Positions 10,215 through 22,500 of a DNA stretch of 64,000 bases are shown here, piece by piece. Each line of letters begins with the position of its first letter. The first letter of the stretch is position 1. The stretch is taken from contig NW_011887292.1 in the NCBI RefSeq assembly GCF_000151315.2, positions 723,534 to 787,533 of the forward strand. Reading direction: 5' to 3'. The notes beneath the pieces were generated by a model that saw only the letters and a program-made list of their open reading frames with translations, did no database searches and was not told the DNA's origin. Position numbers and translations under genes: made by a program. Source of the DNA: Capsaspora owczarzaki ATCC 30864. Taxonomy: Eukaryota > Opisthokonta > Filasterea.

Positions 10215-13200
10215 CTACACGTCGCTCGTGCGGTCCTCAGAGGTGACAGCCTCGGGGAGCATGGTCGCGGAAACGGAGGGATTGAGGAATGAAAACCTCG
10301 AAAAGGCAGAGTGCATTTCAGTCAGCTTGTCGTCCGTGTTGGGCTCGGAGGAGCCAGGGTGACGGTGCGGAGACGGGCTTGTCGCGCGGTCGGGGTAACG
10401 GTCCAAACGAGCTGTTGGCGTTTTCAGCAAAACCAAATCGAACACACACATTGAATACAAGCAAAGCGCCGATCACCATGCACATTGAGCAGTGGGGGTG
10501 AAGCGACCACGAATGAGAAATCCAAAACCGTACTATCGAAATATTTTGTGTCATCTTCCGAGTCCAGGACTGGCACAAACTCTACGCGCTGCATCAACAG
10601 CGAATCCCAGTCCAGCAACTCAAAGAATGCCGTCGATTTGACTTCATCGGCACCTGACACACACATCATCAAGTGAGCAAAGGGAAGAAGACAAACCAAC
10701 AAATAGAAATGTAGCCGAAGCATCGTCGTACCATTGTGCCCAAGCCGATCTGTCGGATTGTAGGCGAGCAGACGTGAAATGAATTCTTGCGCAGCAGGAC
10801 TGCACTCTGACAGCTCGTCAGCGTCAATCTCTGCAGCAGAAACAAACCAAAAAAAAAACCCAAACGTTTGAGCCATGGCCAACCATCCCAACTGCAACAA
10901 TCTTGACAGCAACATCCGCCCAGATCTACAAACCTGCTTTTAACGTGTCTCGGAACAACTCTTCGACACTGTTGCCCCTGAACGGTGGCACTCCGGTCAG
11001 GAACTCGAAGGTCATCACACCCAAAGCCCACCAGTCCACTTCGGGACCAATAGCTGAGCCGAGAATAATTTCGGGCGCCATGTAGTCTGGCGTGCCCACA
11101 CATGGCGCAGCGCGATGCTGCGACTGCGCATGCGCAGAAGAGCCAGTTGTTGTTGTTGCGCCCCCACTCGCTGGCACATGTGGCGGAAGGGCTGTCTCGG
11201 CCATGTCAGAAGAAAAGCTGCTGTCAAACGACATGTTGGCGCCTTCGGAGGTCTGGCGCGAGTGGCCTCGCTCCATGCTGAGACTGCGCTCGTACAGCGT
11301 GGCCGTGCGATTCACCAAGCCGATTTGCGACAGGCCGAAATCGGTCAATTTGATGTGGCCATTTTCGGTGAGGAGCAAGTTGTCCGGCTTGAGGTCGCGA
11401 TGAATAATGCCATTGGTGTGAAGGTACTCGACCGCCAGCACAGTCTCGGAAACGTAGGTTCGAGCCATCTCTTCCGAAAACGCCCCAAGGGCCTTGAGCA
11501 ACGTCGCGCAGTCACCGCCTTGGACAAACTCCATCACCAAGTACAAGTGGTTTTTGCTTTGGAAGGATGCAAACATGGACACGACGAACGGATTGTTGGC
11601 CACCGCCAAGATGTCGCGTTCGGCCAAAACATTCTCGACCTGGTTTCGGAGAATCATTTCTCGCTTTTTGAGCGCCTTGATGGCGAAGAGTTCGTGTGTT
11701 TCCTTGTGTCGAGCCAGCAACACCGAGCTGCGAACGAACAGTCAAGCAATAAAAAATCGGTGAGCCGAAGAAGAACAAGGCAGTAAAACAATTCAGACCT
11801 TGTAAATAATCTCCCTTCAATCTCCAGCACACAATCACCACTTACCCGTACGCGCCTTTACTAATAAGCTTGAGATAGTCAAAGTCCGACTTGCGAGGCA
11901 CGCGTGGAGGCAATAGACGGCGCCCGAGAGGGATTTCACTCGGCGCCGCCGAAGAAAAGTCCGAGACTGCAGCGGATAGCTTGAAGCTATTGGACCGCGA
12001 GGCCGCGAATGTGGCTGTCGCTGCTTGTGCAGCTGTCGTGTTGGCGATGGACGAGCGGCTGGAGGTTGCAGAGGAGAATGGCGTGCTTTCGTCCTCGCCC
12101 TCTCCCAACGACCCTTCTTCTTGCAGCCCAGCAAGGAGGCCGCTTTTGGCAAACTGAAGTATGGATTCGCTCTGTCGGAACAGGAAACTGGCGGGAGCAG
12201 GTTCATTTGAGTATCCTTGGCCCAGACTCGCCGCTGCCGAAGAGCGCAAGTGTGGCTTGAACGAGGCAGAGTGCTGCTCAATGTTGGTGGCCAGCCCTCT
12301 GGATGGCGAAGGAGGACGAACCCCAGCAAGAGGGTTATCTCCAAGAGGAAAGCGCCGGGCGAGAGGATTTTCCCGCATGTTCAGCCCCGATTGCGACCGA
12401 AGGATGTTCAGGCGTGCCATCATGGCATCGCGCTGCTGCTCGAGCGTGTCAATTTCCTTGCTATACCGTCCAGTCGCTGTTCAGAGTGAAGCGGGCAAAT
12501 GAGATACGAGAAAGTTGAGCGATTCATCATTCTCATCATCAGAATCAACAACCAAAAAAACAGGGAGGCATGAGCGGGTACCATAATCTGGCATTTGCTC
12601 GAGCGCTGCAATTTGCGTTCCAAACCGTTCGAGACGCAGCATCATGCGACTTGAAACATACTTGGCAGGATCGAACGCTTCTAGATCGATGGTGCGTCGA
12701 GCTTGTTCTGGCGAGGCGAGCGAGCGGTAGTAGGCTTCTGGATCGAATTCCTGCGAGACGAAGAACAAGAATGTGAACACACACGCCACACTCCAACAAA
12801 GACACGAGATAAAGCCACATCCCCAACCAACCCAAATGCACATCAACAACTAACCAAACACTCAATCAGCCGAGCGGGACGGGAGCAAATGTACAGCAGC
12901 TCGCGGGCAGAGCGGAGAACGAGGGGAAAGCGGCCAGCAATCGACTCCAAAAACCCATGGAGTTTGCTTAGGAAGGGACGCAGCACGTAACCATTCAAGC
13001 GATTCTCGGTGGAAATCGCCAAAAGATCGGTTGCAAAGGCCGTCAAGCATTGAAGCAATCGCGTTTCAGAGCGTCGGTCCTCAACACTCATTCGGCGTGT
13101 GGCAGTTGGGGTTATGCTACGCCGTCGCAAGGTCACAGGCGAATTGAGCGAGGCAGTGCTGTTGTCCGCCAGTGCTGGTATCGAGCCGGTCGAAGCAATG

Positions 13201-15305
13201 GGCGACGTGCCATCATGAAAATGGTGGATTTGGCTGGAAGACGTGGTTGGCAGCGGCGACTCAGGCCGCGAGGAATCGTCACGACTGGAACGGCCTAGGG
13301 CGAGGCGAGGACTGACCAGGGGCTGCTGCGAGGCGCTCGAGTAGGCAAGCGGCGAAGTGGCGGGCACAAACACATTCAATTCGCTCCTGGAGGTGCTACC
13401 GGTTGGCGTACCGGCGGAAACAGGCGACCCAGCCACCACGCCAATCATTGGAACGGACTGAGTTGTTGCAGGCGCCGAGGCCGGTGGCGGGGGTGTGGCT
13501 CGCCCGGTCATGCCAAGCAAGTTGTTGATAAGCGTGGACGACGTCAAGGGTGGTACGGCCGTCCCAATCGCAGACGGGGCAGTCACGGTGCCTGCAGCCG
13601 TGGCACTGCGCGTGAGCGGTGAGGGTCCGTACGGCGAAAGATTCGAAAGGCTTCCACTCCGACTCAAGGCAGGCGACGCCGACTCTTCCATCGTTTGCGC
13701 CAAAGCCTGCGACCGGTGTTCGGTGGTCACAATGAACTGGCCAAGTTGCTTTTCAAGGTGAAGCTTCACCTTGGGGAACTGAAGAGAGGGAGAAGTAGAA
13801 ATAACATTTGTCAGGTGCGTTTTTCAATCACAAACAACAAAAAACTCATGCGCGATGCCTTACCGTCGTGCCAAACAAGGACAATCCGGCATCCACATCC
13901 AGTCGTCGCACAGGACTCAGGCTGCGAGCTCGAGGCGAGCCCAGCTCAGTGTCTTCGCCCTGTGTGAGTGGTGCAGCAGTGGTTTTTGTGTTCGTGTTTT
14001 TGAATGTGGCAGCACATCAACAACAACAACAACACCACCTCGCCTCCATCCCATCAACCTGTCAATGTTACCTCGGACGGCCGCCGTAGACGACGTCGAT
14101 TTTCGATCGAGTGAGAGCGGCCACGGAAGCTGCCACCTTCTTCCTCGTCCAGAGCAGCGCTGCTCCCGCTGTCCCCCGAAGACCGACGAGGCGGCGAGTC
14201 GCTCGATATTGACGTGATGGATGCTTGGCGTCCATGCCCAGGCATGCTTCGCCGCCCCAGCGTGCTGAGATTGGAGTTGCTCGCGGATATTCCGCTCGTG
14301 ACACCACCCATTGCGGGTGCGCCTTTTGCCGCAGGGCGAATTGCAGCTCCGGGTGTAAGCCCATCGAATGGGAAAAAGCTGAGCGAGGACTCTACTTCCA
14401 CGGCGGATCGAGGGGATGGAGAGGCAAAGCCGGGGGCACTCGCGCCGCGCAGTCCCGCGCCAACGCCAGTGTTGCTGCTGCTGCTTGGCCGAGTGGAGGC
14501 TTTCGGCGGGGCGTCGAGCTGCAAGCTGGGCAAGGAGGGTTCCGATCGACCGAGGAGCTGCTTTCGCCGCCAGCTGCGCTCTTCGTCTGAAAATGCAGGA
14601 GACGGCGCAGGCGACATGTTTCCGCCTGAAGGTGACATTCGGTCTGACGCAAAGAGCGTTGCACCAAACCGTGGAGGCGCCGGGGTCTCGGACTCTGGCA
14701 CGGGGTCGAGTGATTGGTGATACTGACTTGAGGCTGGGCCGTCCATCTCGGAAAAGAGGGAATTGATCGAGCCCGTGCTGGCGGAGGACATGGACGAAAG
14801 CGAGGCGGACGAAAACGACAAGTTGCTGTTGGCATACGACCCTGGGAGTTGCAGTGACTGCGACGATGCAGAGGCTGAATGTAACGAGCGAGGGGCTGAC
14901 GATGGTGGCTGCTGTGCCGGCGTGGTTTGGTGTTGGTCGAAGGATGATGACGGCGCTGGCTGCTCTGTCGAGATGGTCGGCATCGTTGGCAAAGAAATCC
15001 GTTTGGAGGAAAATCGGGACGTTGGCGAAACGCTTCGCATGGTCGGCGAACTCAGCGAAGGGAGCTGCTTGGCAGTGGCGACAGGCGACGCATAGTTGGT
15101 TGGCGTCTGGCTCGAGCTGCTGCTGGTGAGCGACAGGATAGACCCGTTGCCTCCGGAAAACGCCGTGAGCATGCCGTTATTGAGACCACTGATGGGTGGC
15201 GAGTCGTTCGCTCCAGGATGGTACTGGCGCACAATTTGATCGACAAATTGCGTCGAGGAAGTTGCTGCTGGAGTTGAAGCTGCAGCAGCCGCCGTAACAA
15301 CAGCA

Positions 15306-15340
<35 letters not shown>

Positions 15341-15694
15341 GGCACCTGGTGGGATGTTTGCGCTAGTACCAGCAGCAGCAGCAGGCGTCATCAACTCCAT
15401 CGATTCGAGAGGGCGAAGTAAGAGCTCGCGCTGATGCGCATAACTCGCAGCTGCTGCCGCTGCTGCCGCCGCGTGCTGCGACTCCATGCGAGGCGAGCCC
15501 ATCACCTGAGGCGACAATGGTACAGTATCAATGTCCGTGACGGCATGTGCAGCTGCTGCGACACTCGGCGTGGCAGAAGCAGCGGCAGCGGCAGAGGCAG
15601 AAGCAGTTGCTCCGTCAAAGAAGGAAATGGGATTGCCAGAGTACGTGTTGGACCTCGGCTTGATGCCTCTTCGGCGAACAGGGCTGCGCTCTCC

Positions 15695-15725
<31 letters not shown>

Positions 15726-16528
15726 CCCGTGCTAGGATTGGATGTGCTGGTTATTGCCGAGGAGTTGTTGGTGGTGGTCGTGGTGGTAGTGGTGGTCGTG
15801 TTGGCAGAGGGAGTCAAAGTCGGAATGGCGGTCGAAGCGACAAATTGGGATTGTTGTGGCCGCTCAGATGGCGAACATTGGTCTGCCTCGGTGGCGGGTT
15901 GGTGGCCACGCTCGACTGCCTGCTGGGATGGCTGGTGCTGCTGTGGTTGGTGTGGCGACGGTCCAGCGACCTGCGCGGACGAGCCAGTAGCGCGAGCGGA
16001 AGCACTAACGTCGTCGTCGGCGGCGTCGTTATTGTCGGCGTTTGCGTTCGCGTTGGACGAGATGACGCTCAGCGGCGCATGTCGCTTGCCCGGTCGACTG
16101 GGACTCGCACTGCTGGTGCTGGTACTAGTGCTGGTGCTGCCGGCGCCGTGTACGTCCGAGACGGTCGCCGCGTCGACGGACATGGATGTCGTTGGTCGAG
16201 TCATCAGGGCGGGTCGTGCATCATCGGAATGGGTGTTGATTGCCAAACCCGCCACTTGCGTACCAGATTCGTCAGCCAGCCCCGACGACAACGACGACGG
16301 CGCCGCCACTACAGTCTCAAGTGCGGGCGCTGCTGCTGCTGCTGCGAGTGGGGCAAGCGAGGCGGCGGGTGTGGGCCGTGCTGTGGCGGCGGCGGCGGCA
16401 GAAGCGATGACGGCCTTGGACGACAGCGAGGAAGTGGAGAAGGAGGACGAAGCCGGCGCTTCTTGCTGCTGCTGCTGCTGCTGCTGCTGTTGATGCGGTG
16501 CGCCAGGCCGCCCAGCGTCGTCCTGCAT
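10215..16528 (-). CDS. MAST: MAST-family AGC serine/threonine kinase, without PDZ domain
   Basis: Exons (minus): 16528-14072, 13959-13864, 13778-12855, 12750-12582, 12476-11846, 11727-10934, 10830-10732, 10653-10534 and 10411-10215; 1,828 residues. Residues 1-819 are low-complexity Ser/Ala/Thr/Gln sequence, starting with a polyGln run. Next comes the MAST-specific domain (DUF1908), best seen as YICSRPARLIECLEFDPEAYY near 1,150. The kinase starts near 1,413: KLISKGAYGSVLLARH, FAIKALKK, HRDLKPDNLLL, DFGLSQIGLV and GTPDYMAPE. About 70 residues separate DFG from APE, longer than in MAST1-4 and much shorter than in MASTL. The AGC tail DDTKYFDTRLDRY is MAST-like. The protein ends about 60 residues later, so the PDZ domain of animal MAST kinases is absent. 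All catalytic residues are present. Confidence 0.9.
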
Positions 16529-17033
16529 TCCTCGTGCTGTATTTCAGCTGGTCACGTTTGTATGTTTGTTGGGAAGTGGGATGGAATTGAAAAAAAAAAA
16601 GACTTCCAAAAAAAAAAAAAAAAACTGAAAAGAAAAAAAAATGTCGAAAAACAAAAATCTCGCGACTGGAAAGCAGAAAAAAAAAAAGTAAACAGCAAAA
16701 TGCTATGCTTTCCGGTCTGGTGTGCTGCTGGAATCCTGGCGAGGCGAGAGCAGTGGCACCGTTGCCGAGGCGTGCAGTAGCCCTATGCAAGGCTTGGCCG
16801 AGTACAGTGCGTTTCTCAAAGTCGATACAGTAATTATGGGGTAGCAGCAAATTGCGCAAAGGCAAATTTCCGCTTTTGTGCACCGCGCCGTACTCTGATG
16901 GAATCAACGTTGTCCACACAACAATGAGACGAAAACAACGCACACCCGAAGTTTGTTGTATTAATTCCGTGTTGTTTGGATTGTATGGGACAATCAGAAA
17001 AAAAAATCGACCGAGATCAAACTCAACAATAAA
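16529..17033. other. Gene-free region upstream of MAST
   Basis: Contains the MAST promoter and 5' leader and the 3' flank of the paraoxonase-like gene. Several A runs of 8-17 lie at 16590-16690. A more balanced block at 16700-16870 was checked for small nuclear RNA, SRP and RNase P signatures without success. Confidence 0.6.
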
Positions 17034-19394
17034 CTAATCGGTTCGCGCAAGCTTGCGCAACAGTTTGTCATGGCTGGGGCTTAATCGTACAACGCCAACA
17101 CGTTCGCCATATTGCGTCCCAAAGTACATGAAGCCATCAGAGTAGGAGACAGACGTGGCATACCCGAGGGAGGTTCCGTCAAACTTCAATAGCGGAAAGC
17201 CTGCAAAAAATGTTCCAAGCATCACAGTCAGAAACCACCACCCCCCACGTAGCTAGCACTCGCACCCACTCACTTTGCATGGTTGGAAGATGAACGACAT
17301 GAAGCTGCCATGGCATGTCGCAAGGATCTCGCCCTAGGGCGCACAATGCGGCCTTGAGGGTACTCGCGAGCGTGTTGGAGCGGCTGACAACGAGAACCGC
17401 CGAGCCGCCGAAATGCGAGATGAGCTGAACTTCCACGGCGCTCTGCTCCGACACTGCGACGCATTTGAGATCGCTCGTGTGCACGGGCTCGGTTGGCGGC
17501 CAATCGGCTTGCTGAAGGAGAGAGTTGGGCATGATTTGCGGCAAGTCAACGCGACAAAGCTGGTGGTAGTTGCCAAACACGAGTCGACCGGCGGCCACCA
17601 TGATCCCAGCTGGGACACGGGGCACCGGCTCGCCGAGATAAACATGCCTCCATCGCGCCTGTGCGACAGCCGCATCAAACGCCGAACGCGATGCGTGCAA
17701 CGGCTGAATGTCATCAGCGGTGGTCACGTTGTCGCTGGCAGCAAACGGTGCAGGCGCAGACCAGATGCGCAAATGGCCCGAAGAGAGACCGAGCCATGCA
17801 CCCGTTATCCGTCCCATGAGCGTGGCCATCGTGCTGGGCGGGCCTTGGTCGTTTCCCGACACAACCACTGCAGGGCCTCCGCTGTTTCGCCGTCCAGCCG
17901 TGACCGCATCGAGAATGTCGACATCTCCAGCATTCATTTGCCGATACACTGGGACGCATCCCATCCAACGCAACGACGATTCTTCGACGCTCGCGCTCAG
18001 CGGGGCTTGGTGGGCTCCTCCGAGCGCATCCGATTGTCCAACGTTGTCTGCAGAGCCATCCCATCCGCCAATCAGCTCAAACACTTCAATGGCCGAGCGA
18101 GCCGTGGCCTGGTTGACAACGACAACGGTTGTGACTGATCCGCGATGTTGCTCGGCGATGAAAGGGCCGTGTCGTCGAGCAAAAGATGTGGCGGGCAAGA
18201 CTTGTACGCCCAGCGAAAGTGGTCGAAACTCTGCTCCGACTGGAGGAGAAGCACACCCTGGCACACCGAGCAGGAAATCACTGCGAGGTGGATCCAAAAG
18301 CGGCGTGTTAGAAATGATCGGTCAAAGCTGTGCACGCACAATCCCGTCAGTGAAAATACAAACCTCAATTGAGTCTGAGATGAAGGCGTCGGCCATAGCA
18401 GCTGAGAGTATCCATCCACATACGCCTGGAGGCCATACTCTTCGGCGTCAGTACTTGTTCTCCCATCAAAGTACGGATGTTCGTGGCGGATGGCAAGCAG
18501 CAGCGTCTTGTTGTTGGCAAGTCGGATTGCCTCTGGTATCATAAATCAGTTGAAATATACAGTCGACAAACCAAGTGTGCAATACGATGAGATTGCAGCC
18601 TTTGCATTGAATGATTCAGTGGAGGGCGTGAAACTTTACACGACTTTTTTTTTTTTCTTCTTCGTTTTGAGATTTAGATCTATCGCGTGGCTGGTGGCAA
18701 CCACGACCATAGATGGACGACATACCGAGATCTACAGGGTTGTGGAATCCACAGAGCGATCCGAGGGCATTGTACTGGTCGAGCTTGCCCGTACAGCTGT
18801 CGCTGAGCGGCGTTGGAGGGTTGAGGAGCATCCTGTCAAATTCATTGTCAGATTGTCATAACGATTACTGACGCGCACACCATAAAATACGACACAGCAG
18901 CAAATCTCCCCCGTCTCCCCCCTCCGCTCATCCATGTTCGGGACAGGATTCAACGCGCCAGTACGAATCGGCTGCGGGCGTGCGGCGAACAAGGCGAAAG
19001 GGGTGGCCAGACGACAAATCGGAGCGGGCGACATGCACCGCAAATCAAAGTCGCACGACGCTTACTGTGCAGGGAGCGAGTTGGGCAGGAGCAGCTCGAA
19101 TGAAAGGCAAAACAACAGCAGCAAGACGAGTCCGAGAATGCCCCGATCGAGGAGTCGGAACAGCTCGTGCGCCAGTCCGCCGCGCGCTGGGTGGATGACG
19201 CTCGCTCGTGGAGGAGCACCACTGCCAGCATTCAGACCACCGCTCTTCCGACTATTGTGAGCAGATGCAGCGTTTGATGAACTCGCGTGGTTGCTGGAGT
19301 TGCTGGAGTTGCTGGAGCTGGAGCTGGCCTTGCCGGTGTCGTTGCCGCTGACAGCGTTCGCCGATTTCGCCTTTGTTGACGACGATGGTGGCAT
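17034..19394 (-). CDS. Paraoxonase/arylesterase-like beta-propeller with N-terminal membrane anchor
   Basis: Exons (minus): 19394-19066, 18832-18726, 18532-18364, 18280-17274 and 17200-17034; 592 residues. The nearest ATG-initiated start is at 19394; upstream codons in frame are not ATG. A Ser/Asn-rich cytoplasmic leader precedes one membrane span, ILGLVLLLLFCLSFELLL (about 88-105), so it should be a type II membrane protein with a lumenal or extracellular propeller. Resemblance to PON1-3 is in blocks: VVVVNQATARSAIEVFEL against the PON block LLVVNHPDAKSTVELFKF, and GYATSVSYSDGFMYFGT against TVASVYKGKLLIGT. At positions equivalent to the PON calcium and catalytic residues (His115, His134, Asn168, Asn224, Asn270) other residues appear. 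An enzymatic role is therefore doubtful. A strictosidine-synthase-like propeller such as APMAP is the main alternative. Confidence 0.5.
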
Positions 19395-19571
19395 CGATCG
19401 GATGGTCAAAGGGAGAGTAGCTCTTCCTTCGATACGATGTCAATGTACTGAAATTCGAGTTCCACAGAGCAAAACAAAAATAATTCAAGGTGCAGTGTCG
19501 GCAACAGCAAGTCGGGATTTCGGACGAAATGAACGTTTCGTTCAAGTTGTTCAGCAATCCTCAAAGTCGGG
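19395..19571. promoter_or_regulatory. Divergent promoter region, paraoxonase-like gene / coiled-coil gene
   Basis: Only 177 bp separate the two ATG codons if the coiled-coil protein starts at 19572. If it starts at 19689, just after a T(11)G(7) tract, the gap is 294 bp. No recognised element stands out. Confidence 0.5.
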
Positions 19572-22500
19572 ATGTCAAGTATTGCATCGTCAAGCTCGGG
19601 AATTCTGAGAATGCTGAGACACGTTCAGTCCATTCACAACAAGCAAAGTCTCTCAGCAGAGGAGCTGTCGTTTTTTTTTTTGGGGGGCATGGCGGGAGTC
19701 GTCGTCCGCCACCCAGCAGCAGTGCAAGAGCACACATACAGCCACGACGACGACGACGAACGCCACCATCATGATGCCGGTGATGGCAGTGATGACAACG
19801 GCGGCGGAACGAGTCATCATCGCCCACCGTTTGCTGCTGCACGATTCAAACCAGCCGCCGCCCTCGTCGAGTCGTCCGCGCTCATCAACCAGATCGTCGC
19901 GTCCACTGCGCAGATGCTCATGGCAACGCATCAGTCGAGCCAACTGCTGCAGACAGACGAGCGGTACAGGCTCATCAGTCCCGAAGCCCTGGATGCGCTG
20001 CGCCGAATGATTGGGCGGCCGGTTTCAAGCACATCATCCAGCCAAGCCACGGGGACGTTGCCATCCTCATTGATGACAAAGACCCAGCCCAACAAGTCAC
20101 TCGTGCGTCATACTGCTCAATGGAACAGCAGCCAGGCGGAGGAAGGCGGTGACGACGACGCGACAGAGGACGCTGCGATCGCCCAGTTGCGAGCCAGCCA
20201 GCAACCAGACGCGATTCTCTATGACACTGTCAACGACCAGTCCGTGTTTCCCCTTGCATTGAACGAGAAGGTAGGATGAGGAGTTGGTGTGTCTCTCGCA
20301 TGTTGAATGTACAACTAACTCGACAACTTGATGCTCACCGCGTTTTGCTTCAACAATCAGCTCCTCATTCTCACGCTCGAGCGCTGTCAAGATCGGTACG
20401 AGCGCGCTTGCAAGTACTTTGAGACCGAGCGCGCCGCCTTGCTCAAACAGAAGGCCGAGCTGCAGCAGCGTCTCTGGCAGGAAGAAAATCCCGAACTCTC
20501 GCAGCAACCGCCATCTCCCGACGCGTTTGTGGATTTGGGTTTGCGCCGAGGCGACAGTCAAGGCAAGGGTCGGTCCGCATCCTCCTTTCGCCGCTTGTCC
20601 CGGGCTGGATCGCTTGACGAGCATGGATGGAATGGCGTTGAGGAAGACTCCAACGCTGGCCAAGTTCGTGAAGTTCGAGCGGCATACAATACCCTGCTGC
20701 TGGACATGATTGACCGATTGTACATTGCACAGTTTGAAACGACCGTGTGTCTGGCCGTGCAGGCAGTGTATCGGACAAAGCTCGAGCGGTTTCGGCGACA
20801 GCACGTCGACTTGGAAGTCTCGTTGCGGCAGGCGTACGCACATCTCAAGCTTCTCTCCCGAACCAACGTCGCCGTCATTCCTGAATCTCACAGCGTATTT
20901 GGCGCCATCGACGCTAGTCTTGCAGCCATTCAAGCGGACGAGTCTGCGATTGGCATTGCGAGCAAAGGGGAGTTTGACGTCGCGTATCGGCAAGCGCCCA
21001 CCGGTCAATCCATCGGTCAAAGTGACGCTGGTTCTTCAACAACACCTGCAACATCGGGAAGTACTGCTGCGGATGTCGAAGAAGTCAACCAATACCTATT
21101 TGAGTTCAAGAAGGCAGTCTTTGAAGAACGGCAGCGCTCGGCTTCGATGAGCGAAGAGCTGCAGCTTCAACAGGAGGCGCTCAAGCAGTTGCAGGCCCAG
21201 TTCGAGCAATCTGAGCGGGAGCGGTCGTTGCTTGCCGCATCCAACGCTCAACTCGAGCGAAAGTTGGCTGCGTTCGCAGTGACCCCTTCGGCAACGGCCG
21301 TCAACGACCAGTTGGTCCCCAAATGGTCGCTTCAGCCTCTTGCTCTGCAAGACTCTGCTCCTTCAACGCCTGCACATTTGCTGCGCCAGCAAGCGACGGC
21401 CTTTGTTCTTCCCGTCACTCCGTCTGTTCCGGTTTCCCAAGGCCCGCGCAGTACCTACTCTGCTCCGCTCAAGGCACGGTCCCCCGAAGAAGAGTTTGAC
21501 ATTACCGATCAGCAACCAACAGCAGCGGCATCTTTTGTCAATGTTTCCGATGATGCTGGACCACCGACAGTTGCACCCGTCTTGGACTACCAGACGGTGG
21601 CCGTCTTCAATGCCGATTCGGATGTCACTGCCGGCTACGCTTCACAAATGACGAACGTGCAGTTTGCTCAGCCCTTGCAAGCTTTGTCACTTTCGAATCG
21701 ACTTGAATCGCAGCAGTCCTTGAATCGACTCGAATCGTTGCAGCAGTCTGAAGCGAGTGTTGCAACCGCTTCCCTGCAGTCTGCAAGAGCGCAGGCATGG
21801 ACAGAGGAGCGCTCTGCCACCATCGCACGCTTGTACACCCTCGAAGAGCAGTTGCGAGTTGCAAATCAGTCCGACATGGCCAAGCGAGTGGCCGTCGCCA
21901 AGCGGCTTGTTGTGAGCAATTGCCACACGGATAGCGTTGTGTCTCCATCATCATCATCCAGTGCGGCCCAGCAGTTGCCGTTGCGTCCGACATTGCCCGC
22001 ACAGCAGCAACGGCGGTTGGTGCTTTCCAGCGTGTCTGGCATCTCTGCAAATGCACCACCCGCTTCCGGCGGGTTGTCGATTTCCCAGCTTTCGCATGTT
22101 TCGCAAGCATCTCCACCAGTTGAACGACCATCACGACCCCCGCGGCAGGTTTCCCTCGCTCGTTCACGAATACAGGTAGCAGTCATACCAGCGAGCATGG
22201 AAATCGCGCACCGAGTGCAGACCCCCGCTCTTGTGCGAAGCTCCATTCGCGGGTTCTCTGCCCGACCACCAGCCGCGCACGCGGTTTCAGTCCAGTCCAC
22301 TTTGACAGCTCTCGATATGGATCGAGCGTCCATTGCCGAAAGCCTACAAGTGTCCCGATTGAAGCACGCCGCGGCATCTTCTCAAGCTGCGGTGACTCAG
22401 CTAACGACTCAGGTTGAGGAACGCGATGCTGAAATAATCGCCTTGAAACGTTCGAATGCCGAGCTGCAGCGTGGCCAGGAAGTCCTGCTTCCTGTTGTGT

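Noticed and set aside
15434-16780. Plus-strand open frames opposite the MAST N-terminus
   Set aside because: They translate the complement of low-complexity Ser/Ala/Gln codons. The MAST frame joins in phase to eight further exons, so it is the real one.
16700-16870. Possible structured small RNA upstream of MAST
   Set aside because: Some words recall U1 or U4 snRNA, but the U1 5' end, the U4 stem and a proper Sm site in context are missing. No Pol III promoter boxes were seen.
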